From Glandiceps talaboti (Eukaryota; Hemichordata; Enteropneusta; Spengelidae), in contig NC_135570.1 in the NCBI RefSeq assembly GCF_964340395.1, positions 4,045,322 to 4,090,321 of the forward strand: DNA of 45,000 nt, given 5' to 3'. How positions within the stretch are numbered: position 1 is the first letter of the stretch; every line of letters starts with the position of its first letter. Positions 11,451 through 21,130 of this stretch are shown piece after piece. The position numbers were made by a program, and so were the translations under genes. The notes under the pieces are model-generated. The model worked only from the letters and a program-made list of their open reading frames with translations. It did no database searches and was not told the DNA's origin.

Positions 11451-11932
11451 CAAGAAAATGACTTCTACACAGCGCTCTGGCAAGAAAAGGAAATTGTGTG
11501 GAGGTTTAAAGTGATTTCCTAGATATTCAAGGTTATGCTAATAACTGTACTCTGATAAATTTAAATGAAATACTAACAAAAATAGTTTATAATTAATAAA
11601 TACAATATTCAAATAATAATGACACATTGGGTGGTTAAGTTTTATGAGTTTGTGACGATGGATAAATAAATTATTATATAGTTTTATCTTGTTTGGATTA
11701 GCTGAGGGAAAACAAATAATTACATGTAACTCTTCTACAAGTTGAACAAGGTGATTTGATTCTCTGAATTAATTAACAGAATATAAGTGTTTATATTGTT
11801 ATTTTCTATCACTTTATTTACAAGGGTTACTACGGTTACTACATTAGAATACTTCTAACTTACATGTGTGTAAATGCTAAACTCTTGGATTATGGCTGCT
11901 TGGATCATCAGACCAGAATATACTAACTGTGA

Positions 11933-11947
11933 CCACTGGTGGCGCTC
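11933..11947 (+). promoter_or_regulatory. CTCF-like motif CCACTGGTGGCGCTC
   Basis: Fits the core with TGGTGGCGC in the right half and one base less in the centre. It lies shortly before the 12.1-kb minisatellite. Confidence 0.4.
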
Positions 11948-12140
11948 TTCTACTTTCTTTCACCACTACAACAGACATTTCCCTAAAGTGGCTAAAAAGG
12001 GCTATGTTTCAATCCCGGGTTATCACATTAGTTTTACAGTAATAAGGATTACCTGGGAAATTCTTTTTGTTCTGGGCCAATTTTTTTCTACAGTTTTACC
12101 AAATGCAAACCATATTTCACACCTAAATATTAATGTTAAT

Positions 12141-12472
12141 CTGTGGGGGTGGGGTGAAATTTACAGTAGACTTGTAATGACATGGGGTGGGGTGGGGTGA
12201 AATTTACAGTAGATTTGTAATGATATAAGGGTGGGGTGGGGAGAAATTTACAATAGATTTGTAATGACGGCATGGGGTGGGGAGAAATTTACAGTAGATT
12301 TGTAATCACATCAGGTGGGATGGGGTGAAATTTACAGTAGACTTGTAACCACATCATGTGGGGTGGGGTGAAATTCACAGTAGATTTGTAATGACGACAT
12401 GGAGTGGGGAGAAATTTACAGTAGATTTGTAATGACATAAGGATGGGGGTGGGGTGAAATTTACAGTAGACT
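12141..12472. repeat. Minisatellite, eight units of about 42-45 bp
   Basis: Each unit contains GGGGTGAAATTTACAGTAGA (or GGGGAGAAATTTAC...) and TTTGTAATGACAT, with G-rich GGGGTGGGGTG between units. The G-runs all lie on the plus strand. A long minus-strand frame across it is produced by the repeat itself. Confidence 0.95.
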
Positions 12473-12624
12473 TCTTTCTTTTGGTTATGAAAATATTCTG
12501 AGAAAAGGAGTGTGGGAGACGACAGAGATGTATGATTCATTACACTTGACAAATCTATTGGGAAGGTGTCACAAATGTCACATAACCCTGTACACAATTT
12601 TGTCATGATTAATTTAGAGGGAAC

Positions 12625-12932
12625 ATAAGGTAGAATGCACCTTGGGACAAATTTCACTGAAAGTCAATGTTCTTACAATCTTTCCAAAGTTTGCCATATG
12701 GAAATTTGGAGTCCATCATCTTGTTTACAAGGAAATCAACAACCTTTTAACACAGTATTCAGCGGCCATATTCAATTCTAAAATATCCTAATTTTGGTAT
12801 CATTTTACTCTCTATTTCAAAATTTTGTATGGTGACGCCCTTGATTTTAACTGAGAATTGGGTTGAGTTTTCTTGAAAAAAAATAACAGCAAAATTTTTA
12901 ATTTTTTCAGAGGTGCATTTCATTTTAACATT
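12625..12932 (+). repeat. Dispersed 300-400 bp repeat, copy 2
   Basis: Same order of landmarks as the 10.5-kb copy, without the internal triplication. It starts TAAGGTAGAATGCACCT and ends CAGAGGTGCATTTCA, giving a short terminal inverted repeat (AATGCACCT/AGGTGCATT). Confidence 0.75.
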
Positions 12933-13193
12933 CATGAGTAATAATTTCAAGGAGTGCAATGTTTCATGGTTACAGAGATGACAACTAAAACAAACAATAA
13001 ATAAAATTAGTTGTTATCATGGATTCCATTCTAGCAATGATACAAGTTGTCTACAATATGCTTTTGAGTTCTTTTTAGTATGTACGAACATATCCACATC
13101 TTAGTAATACTATAGGTTACATGTGAATCATACATGGTTTATGCTAATCTTAGGTGATTCATGATAACCTACAAATTCTTCATGTGTACAAAT

Positions 13194-13490
13194 CAGGGCT
13201 CAAAATTAACAGTAGACTCGTGTCCACAGACTACCAATTCTTGTTATGGGGCTACCATAATTTGCAGCTGGTAGCCCACTCAGACTACCACTGATTATGC
13301 AATGATTTAAAGATAGAAGATTTATGGATTTGAAAATATTTTAATATTAACACACATATTTCCAAAAGAGGAACTCTGTTTTCAGTTCAGGAATATACAT
13401 GTAGGACTATTGATCACCATCATGGGTACCACTTTCTGAAATTGGTAGCCCACTAGGACCACCAAAGAAAACAGTTAATTTTGAGCCCTT
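13194..13490. mobile_element. hAT-like element, copy 2 of the 4.35-kb element
   Basis: It starts CAGGGCTCAAAATTAACAG and ends TTAATTTTGAGCCCT. The interior aligns with the first copy, including CTACCAATTCTTGT and CACTTTCTGAAATTGGTAGC. Flanks show no clear target duplication. Confidence 0.8.
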
Positions 13491-14087
13491 CCAATGTACT
13501 GTAAACATTATACTACTACTATCATTACTTCACCCCCCCCCCCCCACCCCTTATATATCCTTGTAAACTTAACAGACATAATCAGGTAAAAAGTACCATA
13601 ATGTTATTATATTTATGATCATGACATAATCTGAAGGTACAGTACATTTCATGTACTATGAACTTTATAATACAACCATGCCTACTTCACTTCCTACCCC
13701 TCCCCCTCAACTGTGATGCCCTCCCCATGTGTTGTGAAGCTTTCAAGAACACAAACCACTATTGATCATTTTAAAGTTAGTATGATTATCTTATGAGATT
13801 TACAATCTCTCTCATAAATTGTTGTTACAAATCTTTACAAGGTAATGGTAAACTGATGCACTATGAATGATGCCTTGAAGTATTCACAATAGTATCTCTG
13901 ATTACAATTGTAACACTGTTGTAAAAATTATATTGTTTAATATCCTAGATCGATAATTCCCCATTCCCCCCCCCCCCCAGTCTGTAAGGTCTGACAGTCT
14001 ACCCTCCCCCAAAGCCTTACTGAAATTTAATCATATATATCGCACACTTAGTGTTCAACCACCCCCCTCCCCCCACCCTGTTAAGTG

Positions 14088-14290
14088 AAATGGGTTGTAT
14101 CATCGATGTAGTTGTAACAGTTAAGTGAAATGTGTTGTACCAATGACAGCTGTAACAATTCATATAAATGAGGTTGTATCATTGACATAGTTGTAACAGT
14201 TAAGTGAAATGTGTTGTATCAATGACTTGTAACATTTACTTTAAAGGTGTTGTATCAATAACAGTTGTAACAGTTAAGTGAAATGTGTTG
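14088..14290. repeat. Degenerate tandem repeat, GTTAAGTGAAATGTGTTGTA
   Basis: About five units of roughly 40 bp containing GTTGTATCAATGACA and TTGTAACAGTTAAGTGAAAT, with drift between units. Confidence 0.8.
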
Positions 14291-15036
14291 TATTCTTCTG
14301 CACACTGTTTTACAGTGTTCTTCAGGATACTATTCCTTACACATTTAATAAAGATATGAATTGGAGAAAGGGCAACACTTTTCAATTTATTTATTTCTAT
14401 GCTGGCCCAACGACAAGGGTACACAGAATCAGTGCTCCATGACAACAACGACTGTCATTTTTACATCTTTACACAGAGTATACATATAACATCAAGAGTT
14501 GGCGATAAGTTTTAAATGGTTTTAATTTTGGCAAATTTTCATATTATTACTATATTTAACAATCATTTTCTTACTTATTATTAACTAAGGCATTTTTGAG
14601 ACGTTTAAGTTTAGATGTACCAGCCTCAAATATAATACTTTTAACAAATGAAGGCCTCTAGAATAATTTGAAATTCATATCAGGATGGGTCTACTAATTC
14701 CGAAGGAACAGTTACTGGTTCATCAAATTTAATTTGATAGAACACAATTTCCTGGTGAAAAGTTCACTTTGTGACAATATGGGGAAAAGTGGGTAGCTTT
14801 TGGTGACAAGTTGATCGTTTTACAACCATACGTGTTATCTATGAAATTCAGAACTATTGGTGATTATAAAATTAATCATGGCAAATATGTAAACTTTGCC
14901 AAGTAATTTACTACAGCAAACTTGTTGCCAACCTGCTACAACCGTTTACTAACAAAACTATACACCTACTCAACGTAATTAACTTAGAATTGGGCTGTTA
15001 ATTACCCATCAGCTATATTCTTCTTCTTGTTATAAA

Positions 15037-15049
15037 CACTAGAGGGCAG
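15037..15049 (+). promoter_or_regulatory. CTCF-like motif CACTAGAGGGCAG
   Basis: It lies 350 bases beyond the stop codon of the phosphatase gene, in otherwise AT-rich sequence. Confidence 0.4.
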
Positions 15050-15399
15050 TATACTCATACCATGGCAACCTCAAATTGCAACGTCAATTTTTGCAGGGTG
15101 TATTTTTTTTTTCAATTATTGGGTTAAGCAAACAAATTACTTTCAATAGTTTAGTCTGATTTTTTCTTCCAAGCAATCAGCACCCTTGTTACATAAAGAC
15201 ATAAGAGTAAAACAGATATAAGATCTGTTTCCATTGGTTGAGTTTGAACATACATCATAAACAAGTCTGGCATCTGCTTCAAATAAATTCCTTTGTTTAC
15301 CCTTTTTTCCAGGCAGGGCACGATTTTTTTGTTCAATTTTTTTAAAAAAAAGAACAATTTTAAAGAAAATGTTAACAAATGCATTGCACTTGTAATTAC

Positions 15400-16401
15400 C
15401 TAATACCAAATACTGTCAATGTTGCTGAGTCTCCTACCGAACAGCTCTTCTTCAAACTTGGATAGCTGGGCAAGAAAGCCTTTATTAGGAGAGATGCATG
15501 GCCGGCGCTCCTTCAAGTAATTCTGAGCATCTTGTAGAGACCATCCATGGTACTTCATGAGGTAAGCAATTGTAATTGTTGAACTTCGGCTTGCCCCCAG
15601 AACGCAGTGTACGAGGACACAACCACCATTGGCAATGGCACCAGCGATAAAATCTGCTGCCATTGACAGTTTTGATAGAATCTTGGATCTGACGTCATCA
15701 TGGACCTGAATGTTCAGGTAAGCAGCCTTATTAGGAAAGGCATTCGGGACTTCTGTGCTGATATTCACAACATGCGATATTTTCAAATTTTTGAATACAT
15801 CTTCTTCAATAGCATGTTCTCCACTTCCTTGGTAAAGAACGTCATCTAGAACCATGGATGGGTAGGTTTTCACTAAACGTCTTCGATCTGGCTCTGAAAT
15901 AATGACCTTGTCATTATTAAAGAATGGAAACTTAGTCACAGTTTCTTGCAACCCACCTAGCAAGATCGTAACATCATGACCACGTTCACGGATTTCATTA
16001 TATGTCTTCATCAGCTGTGAACTTTCGTCTTCCAAACCCCTCCCATCGGCATCATACAGCACTACGAAAGAAAATGCATCCAGCTTGCCAATCTCAAGGA
16101 GGCAGTTGTATTCTGTGTATATTGCAGAGTGCATTCTCGCAGTTATAAGGTGTGACTCCAAGTACTCGGCATTCGTTCTTGTGTCCAGTAGGAGAAGATA
16201 ATGTTCGTCATAAATAAAGGGATATCCCAACTCAGCGTTGAACTGATTAAAAAACTCCACCACTGTAATGAAGCCTTCTGGTCTGAACACCTTATGTGGA
16301 GATACTGGGATTAGGAAGCCATCTTTGTCCTGTTCGGGTTTATGAAATGCTTTGGCATGCAAGGTTGGAGAAGAAAGCTGATTGGTTACCTTTGTTGCCA
16401 T
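15400..16401 (-). CDS. STYXL1: STYXL1-like rhodanese/dual-specificity phosphatase, active-site Cys intact
   Basis: 333 residues in one uninterrupted frame, ATG at 16401 in a good context (CACTATGGC), stop TAG at 15400. Residues about 45-165 form a rhodanese/CH2-type domain (LLLLDTRTNAEYLESHLITA at 69-88; VVLYD at 113-117). Residues about 178-325 form a dual-specificity phosphatase domain: entry LYQGS (189-193), likely general acid Asp235 (IQVHDD), P-loop HCVLGASRSS at 265-274 with Cys266 and Arg272, and SPNKGFLAQL at 304-313. This architecture matches MAP-kinase phosphatases and STYXL1. The C-terminal SNIDSIWY resembles the STYXL1 tail, and length is close to the human protein (about 313). 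Human STYXL1 lacks the catalytic His-Cys pair and is a pseudophosphatase; here it is complete, so an active cysteine phosphatase is predicted (inference). The Arg/Lys cluster that docks MAP kinases in true MKPs is not visible. The frame is intronless in the coding part; 5' non-coding exons may lie toward 20-21 kb. Confidence 0.88.
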   Translation of the reverse strand: MATKVTNQLSSPTLHAKAFHKPEQDKDGFLIPVSPHKVFRPEGFITVVEFFNQFNAELGYPFIYDEHYLLLLDTRTNAEYLESHLITARMHSAIYTEYNCLLEIGKLDAFSFVVLYDADGRGLEDESSQLMKTYNEIRERGHDVTILLGGLQETVTKFPFFNNDKVIISEPDRRRLVKTYPSMVLDDVLYQGSGEHAIEEDVFKNLKISHVVNISTEVPNAFPNKAAYLNIQVHDDVRSKILSKLSMAADFIAGAIANGGCVLVHCVLGASRSSTITIAYLMKYHGWSLQDAQNYLKERRPCISPNKGFLAQLSKFEEELFGRRLSNIDSIWY

Positions 16402-16597
16402 AGTGAGTGTACTGTTGATGACTATTTCTTCATCTATTTCAACGTGCTTTGATATTACAGCTATATGGGAGACCAGTTAAATCAGAGGTTTGATCTGATT
16501 TGATGCAGATGACAACATACACATCAGTTGAACTACAAAATATAAAAAGAAATGAACAGATATTTAGTAAAAGTAGATACAAACCATTTATGTTTAA
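16402..16597 (-). promoter_or_regulatory. 5' flank of the phosphatase gene
   Basis: On the minus strand two acceptor-like sites (CCCATATAG and CATCAACAG) precede the ATG within about 80 bases. The coding exon could therefore be spliced to an upstream non-coding exon. No TATA box is obvious. Confidence 0.3.
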
Positions 16598-16932
16598 AGA
16601 GGATTATACCATGCACAAGCCATTTAGAACAAAAAATATTGATTATATACTCTGGTCGTTCTATGTCACGACAACGAGTGTTTAAATCACTGGTTCTGCT
16701 GTGTTGGAAATATGAGTCAAAACATTCAAAATTGTCATTACTTTCCATTTTTCTTTGATATTACTGGCGCTGGTATAATCATGTTAATTTTCAATATTTT
16801 TCTTCATACAGCCGGAAAATACTTGTTACCTAAGGGTTGTCACTACGAGTCGATAACTCGTAGTGACAAAGGCCCCTTAGGTCACAAGTATTTTCTATGG
16901 CTGAAAGAAGAAAAATACTGGGGAATAACATC
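16598..16932 (-). repeat. Foldback element with adjoining conserved block, copy 2
   Basis: Reverse-oriented relative of the 1166-1515 repeat. The conserved block (16598-16780) carries the same short minus-strand frame (RDIERPEYI, then FCSKWLVHGI). The foldback core (about 16783-16932) contains a perfect 14-bp hairpin, TTGTCACTACGAGT at 16837-16850 with its complement at 16856-16869, inside CCTAAGGG/CCCCTTAGG arms. Outer arms contain AATATTTTTCTTC and GAAGAAAAATACT. Confidence 0.75.
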
Positions 16933-16933
16933 T

Positions 16934-17008
16934 AAACACCACTCCAGGAAAGAGACATTTTCATAAACTATGGGTTCTGGAGAGTCGTTTCATGATGTTA
17001 CATCATCT
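16934..17008 (+). repeat. One-armed remnant of the 3.4-kb foldback element
   Basis: AAACACCACTCCAGG followed by ATTTTCATAAACTATGG and GAGAGTCGTTTCATGA repeats the left arm of the 3374-3803 element. The right arm is not present nearby. Confidence 0.65.
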
Positions 17009-17312
17009 ATAATTACTTGCGAATTCAGAGAAGCATCAAGTTGATATTGTGCCTTTATAAGGTTTCTCTCTTTCTTTGCTATGGGGAATTGCATCATGGG
17101 AGTCGACAGAAAATAATATATTCAAATCGCACACTGAATATTCATGAGTCTTGAGTACAAGGCCCGAGCTTAGGAGTAGCACCAAAATCAGCAGTTGCTT
17201 TTAATAATGTGAGTTGCAACCAAGGTCTTTTTTCAGTTTTATGCATTGGTTGATTTCATTTCCTTTATTACATATAAAATGCACATTGTAAGAGTCAAAA
17301 TTAGAAATTTTT

Positions 17313-17564
17313 AATAGGGAACTTGCAATCCAGACTGAGCATGCTTAGATGCAAAGGACTATGGGATTGTCTGTGGCTATCATAATACCTAATCTGGAGC
17401 TACCGATAAAATAAAACTCCCATAACGGTCAAGGTGACTATGAATTGATCATTTGTGGTTGCAAACAATGTAACAATATTGTTTACAATACCAATTCATT
17501 AGTATTTATTATTACATTTCCCATGATGCAACATTCAACATGGCGGGTTTGCAAGTTCCCAATT
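17313..17564. mobile_element. 252-bp MITE, copy 2 of the 1.7-kb element
   Basis: The ends are AATAGGGAACTTGCAA and TTGCAAGTTCCCAATT (one terminal mismatch). The interior follows the first copy, for example GACTGAGCATGCT, AATACCTAATCTGGAGCTAC and ATGCAACATTCAACATGG. Same orientation as the first copy. Confidence 0.85.
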
Positions 17565-17597
17565 TGTTGCCGTTTAGTCAAAAGTGACATTTATACA

Positions 17598-17635
17598 TGA
17601 CAGTTTTGATAGAATCTTTGATCTGATATTATCAC
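17598..17635 (-). pseudogene. 38-bp fragment matching the phosphatase coding sequence
   Basis: By eye, 33 of 38 bases match 15664-15701 inside the phosphatase frame (residues about 235-246), starting TGACAGTTTTGATAGAATCT. The other copy lies 1.2 kb upstream of the gene in the same orientation. Similarity fades on both sides. It may be a relic of a partial duplication or a chance match in AT-rich DNA. Confidence 0.35.
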
Positions 17636-17803
17636 AGTAACCAGCAATTAACTAGGACTGAACCTATAATTAAATACACTAAATGGTGACTTCAAGGTAA
17701 CTGACTGTTGGTACAGGCAGTATCTTCATTGCTGGATCAATTATGTCAATTTTGCCACTTGCCTAACCATCCATGTTGTTATTTTTGCAATATACACACA
17801 AAT

Positions 17804-17835
17804 ACACAGACACAGACAGACAGACAGACTGACAG

Positions 17836-17868
<33 letters not shown>
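17804..17868. repeat. (ACAG)n microsatellite
   Basis: Runs of ACAGACAGACAG interrupted by ACTGACAGAG. Frames read across it are repeat translation only. Confidence 0.95.
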
Positions 17869-18084
17869 CCATGCCTACAGCACTACTGAACCATATGAGT
17901 TCAGTTGTGCTAACAACAACAAAAATGCTCATGTCCTAGAAATATCTCCTAGTTTTATTCTTCAAGAATCCTTGACAAAAGACAGTTGTTATTATTTCAA
18001 GTATATATTGGACACTTCCCCAAAGGTGGTACCAGTGGCCAGCTATGGTAGAGGCGTGTACGTGTAGCCAGTGTGGGAAACCTC

Positions 18085-18345
18085 AAGCCCCATTTTAGAC
18101 CCACTTTGACCAAAAATCAATACCCCATTTTAGACCATTACAGGTTTTTAAAAGATGAGTTTAGACCTAAATATATTTTCCTTAGGAGGCAACATTTTGG
18201 GAAAATTAATGGGAGTTATGATTTGGTAAAGAACAATGGACCACATTTTAGACCAAGCAAAATCGGAAATAATGCAAAGTGGACCCCGTTTTAGACTCTT
18301 CAGCTCGAAACAAACAGGCCCCATTTTAGACCAAAGGGCTAGAAA
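18085..18345. repeat. Irregular repeats of CCCCATTTTAGACC
   Basis: The word occurs intact or with one or two changes at least five times (near 18091, 18122, 18240, 18285 and 18320) with irregular spacing of 32-120 bases. It does not form a regular tandem array. Confidence 0.7.
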
Positions 18346-18682
18346 ACACACCCCAAAGGGCAGCACATATACATATACTCATATAAGGGGAGTAGCACCC
18401 CCCCCCCTTTCCTGGACACTTCCTGTCTTTGAAATCATACAGCAAATTGAAACTGTTTTTGTTGTAATGAGCAGTATTAAAATAATAACATATCATTATT
18501 ATTAATTTGTTGTCAATTTATGATGAAACCTTAGAGCTAGTTTTCCACTTTCACCCAAATGAGCATTTGCGCTTGAGATAAATTATGTAAACAGAGAACC
18601 ATTTTTATAGCTTCTGTAGTCTAAACAACTTCTGAGCTTCAATAAATCTAGGTCAAACTATGAGAAATGATGAAAGTGTGAT

Positions 18683-18948
18683 CAGGGGTGAACAAATCAT
18701 TTTGTGAACTGGTGGTCCCCTGACCAGTGCCTTAAAAAATCCAGTGGTCCTGCTGAAAGAATTAGTGGTCCCAGGTCCCGCTAATGTGAAACATTAAATC
18801 TTACCTATGAATCTGTATATTCAGATGATTTTCTAACATAGTTATTAACAGTAAGGTACTGGTCGGACCAGACAAAGTAAAATTTGTGTGGTCCGCCCAA
18901 AAAAATCGCTAGTCAAGGACCCAGGACCAGTGGATTTGTTCACCCCTG
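18683..18948. mobile_element. 266-bp hAT-like element with CAGGGGTGAACAAATC ends
   Basis: CAGGGGTGAACAAATC at the left and GATTTGTTCACCCCTG at the right are exact reverse complements. The interior has inverted GGTGGTCC/GGACCA motifs and no coding frame. Flanks (AGTGTGAT, GCGATTGA) do not match as an 8-bp duplication. A single copy in the window. Confidence 0.85.
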
Positions 18949-18980
18949 GCGATTGATACACATCTGTACACAGCTTATAT

Positions 18981-19331
18981 AAGGCCAAAAAAAAGAAAAG
19001 AATTGTTTCTGGTCAGCACGAGAATCACTTAAATACCCTTGCATCAGTCTTTTTTTTTCATGTTTTTCCAGCCCATGCAGTCTGCAGATCCGAGGGGAAA
19101 CACAAAAATAACCCTCCCTAATTCAGTGAAGACAACTGTAAAGCCAATCATGAACATGCACATGACATCTGCCCCACATACCTCATACACACTTGCTCCA
19201 AAGAACTAAATAAAAAGAACAGCAAAAAAATTAAAAAAATTAAAAAAATGATAATTATAATTTTGCGCCGTCGCACCACTTTAGATAAAATGTCCTGACC
19301 AGAAACAATTCTTTTTATTTTTTTTACCTAA
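18981..19331. mobile_element. About 350-bp element with A-rich terminal inverted repeats
   Basis: The left end contains AGAATTGTTTCTGGTCAG and the right end CTGACCAGAAACAATTCT, an exact 18-bp inverted pair, with A-rich/T-rich tails outside. The termini resemble those of the 34.5-kb element (AATTGTTTGGTTCTGGTTA). Confidence 0.8.
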
Positions 19332-19980
19332 GTTGACAATGTAGAATTTTCAATCCCCTTTGTAAAAACATAGTTGAATATTTATGCACATGCACAACAA
19401 TGAATGATACTGCACACTGTACAACTGCAGTCACACCATATAATAATTTTAATGGTTGGGTCGAAATAGTATTATTTTTTTAATTTAGCATATGTTTGAA
19501 AAGAAAGTAAATAAATTTGCAAAATGTATCACTTGTGTCAATTTTTTTTTTAGAATATCAACGTTCACAACATGTTCAGATAATTTTGAGGACACTCGTA
19601 AAATTACATAACACAGAAAATTATCAACTTTCCATAATATCTAAAATATATCATTGATGAAAGAAATTGACACAAGAAAGGGTTACATGGATGTGTATAA
19701 TATTGTTACACGTTTTGAATAACAAAGTTGCCCGTTTAATTTGATACCTTGTGCAGGCTCATAAATGTGTCAATCACCACTTCACACACAATGCATACAG
19801 TATATATCAAGGGCAAGCGTCTAGACACAGTGTGCAGCTGTGAGTGTGTCTACTAGGTCACTCCACTATGGATCATTTTTTCCAAGGTTTTTCGGTACAT
19901 CAACATACTGCATCTAAATAATATCTTGATATAACACAGACATTGGTATTTATAATATATCACGTAATCATTATGATAAA
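19332..19980. other. Gene-free AT-rich stretch
   Basis: No supported coding frame, element or tandem repeat. Confidence 0.4.
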
Positions 19981-21130
19981 TACGCCACTAGGTAGTGACG
20001 CACGTCTCGTCCCAACATGGCAACAACCAGGGTCATCCCGATCCGTTCACGTAACATCACTTTCCCCGACAAACGTAACGTCTACTAGTCTAGTCTAGCG
20101 TGTAAAAAAATGTTATTGCGCACCAGTTATTTTCACGCCCGGTTTTCACGAGGCCAAAATCATGAAAATTCAACACAAAAATGTAGCTAAAATATTTTAC
20201 ACTTTTTACCTTATTTAATACTGTTGTTTCGAAGCATGAGTGCTGGCTGCTGGAATCCGAAATCTTGTCTAGAAGTTGACCTCCAATTAATAGATTATCG
20301 TTATCTGCAGAAATATACAGAAAATGATCAGCGCATCAAGGTTGTGGGTAATTTGTATTAGCAACTCCTCACAGACGATGGCCGTCTCAGAGCTTAAAAA
20401 ACGGTCTGAGCTTTTACACAAAAGCTAGTCATAACATCGGCAGACGCAGCCTCTAGACGGTCGAGGTCACACTTTAATTAAATAGCAACATAACAGAATA
20501 ACCCAAAAATGTCAATATTATGATGCTTACATTATCCATTTAAAAAACTCGAAGGTATATCATATATTATAAATTACTGTGACAACAAATGCATCATCAT
20601 TTTAGACCAATGTCTTGTCTTTTCACGAAGTGTGCGCAATGAATAATTTGTAAGTAAATAAGGTAAATTAGGGAACAAACCTCATTCGACTGTTACGTTC
20701 ACAAAACCCGCCATGTTTCATTTTCAGGTGCTCGGGACCTTTAACCTTTGGTTACCCAGGATCCTTTGCCCGACCCAAATCGCCTATGATTCACTGTCAA
20801 AGAATATTTGTATCCACAAGAAACTCTCTTCACATTCGAACATCGGTGTCTTCATTTGGGTAAGAATTTCACTTTTTTTGCAAGCTTGATTCACACTTTC
20901 ACTCGTGTCTTTTTTATTTACGTGAAGATATCAGAACTTTACAGAATATCCTCCTACTTACACACAATTAATGAAATTGACACGGGACAACTGAAATGAA
21001 ATCCGGAAGTTGTTTTGCTTGAGACTTCATCCCTCGCTGACTTGCACACGTATTCAAACTAATAAGTCATCGAAACAACGTACACGGTGGCTAGATCTGT
21101 CCGATCCAGACTAAGGATTTTAATTTGTCC
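19981..21130. promoter_or_regulatory. CpG-richer, promoter-like region between divergent genes
   Basis: CpG dinucleotides are visibly denser than in surrounding DNA, for example 19984-20100 and 20690-20790. An ETS-type CCGGAAGT lies at 21003-21010 and a YY1-like GCCATGTTT near 20711. Donor-like sites leave the region in both directions: TTTGG/GTAAGA on the plus strand at 20859/20860, and GTGT/GTAAGT on the minus strand at about 20960. The phosphatase gene (minus) and the annexin-like gene (plus, whose first coding exon begins with an acceptor) both need an upstream first exon, so this may be a bidirectional promoter. That is inference. A weak CTCF-like GCCACTAGGTAGTG is at 19984. Confidence 0.4.

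Larger units (their letters stand above)
10939..12140. other. Gene-free stretch with two CTCF-like motifs
   Basis: No supported gene. The motif at 11436-11450 is followed 30 bases later by a degenerate partner (CAGCGCTCTGGCAAG), suggesting a small local duplication. A further motif is at 11933. Confidence 0.4.
13491..15399. other. Gene-free stretch downstream of the phosphatase gene
   Basis: It contains poly-C runs near 13531 and 13965, a tandem repeat at 14088-14290, a minus-strand AATAAATAAA at 14386-14395 that could serve the phosphatase transcript about 1 kb after its stop, and one CTCF-like motif at 15037. A minus-strand frame just after the phosphatase stop has no recognisable content. 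Confidence 0.4.

Noticed and set aside
12289-12657. 122-codon minus-strand frame
   Set aside because: Most of it is translation of the 42-45 bp minisatellite (recurring YCKFxPTP); the rest has no domain.
15143-15409. 88-codon minus-strand frame directly after the phosphatase stop
   Set aside because: It starts without an ATG, overlaps the end of the phosphatase frame, is Lys/Asn/Phe-rich as expected from AT-rich DNA and has no recognisable domain.
20700-20725. MITE remnant at AAACCCGCCATGTT
   Set aside because: Only 14 bases match the end of the GGGAACTTGCAA element and the terminal inverted repeat is absent, so it is more likely a chance or YY1-like motif.
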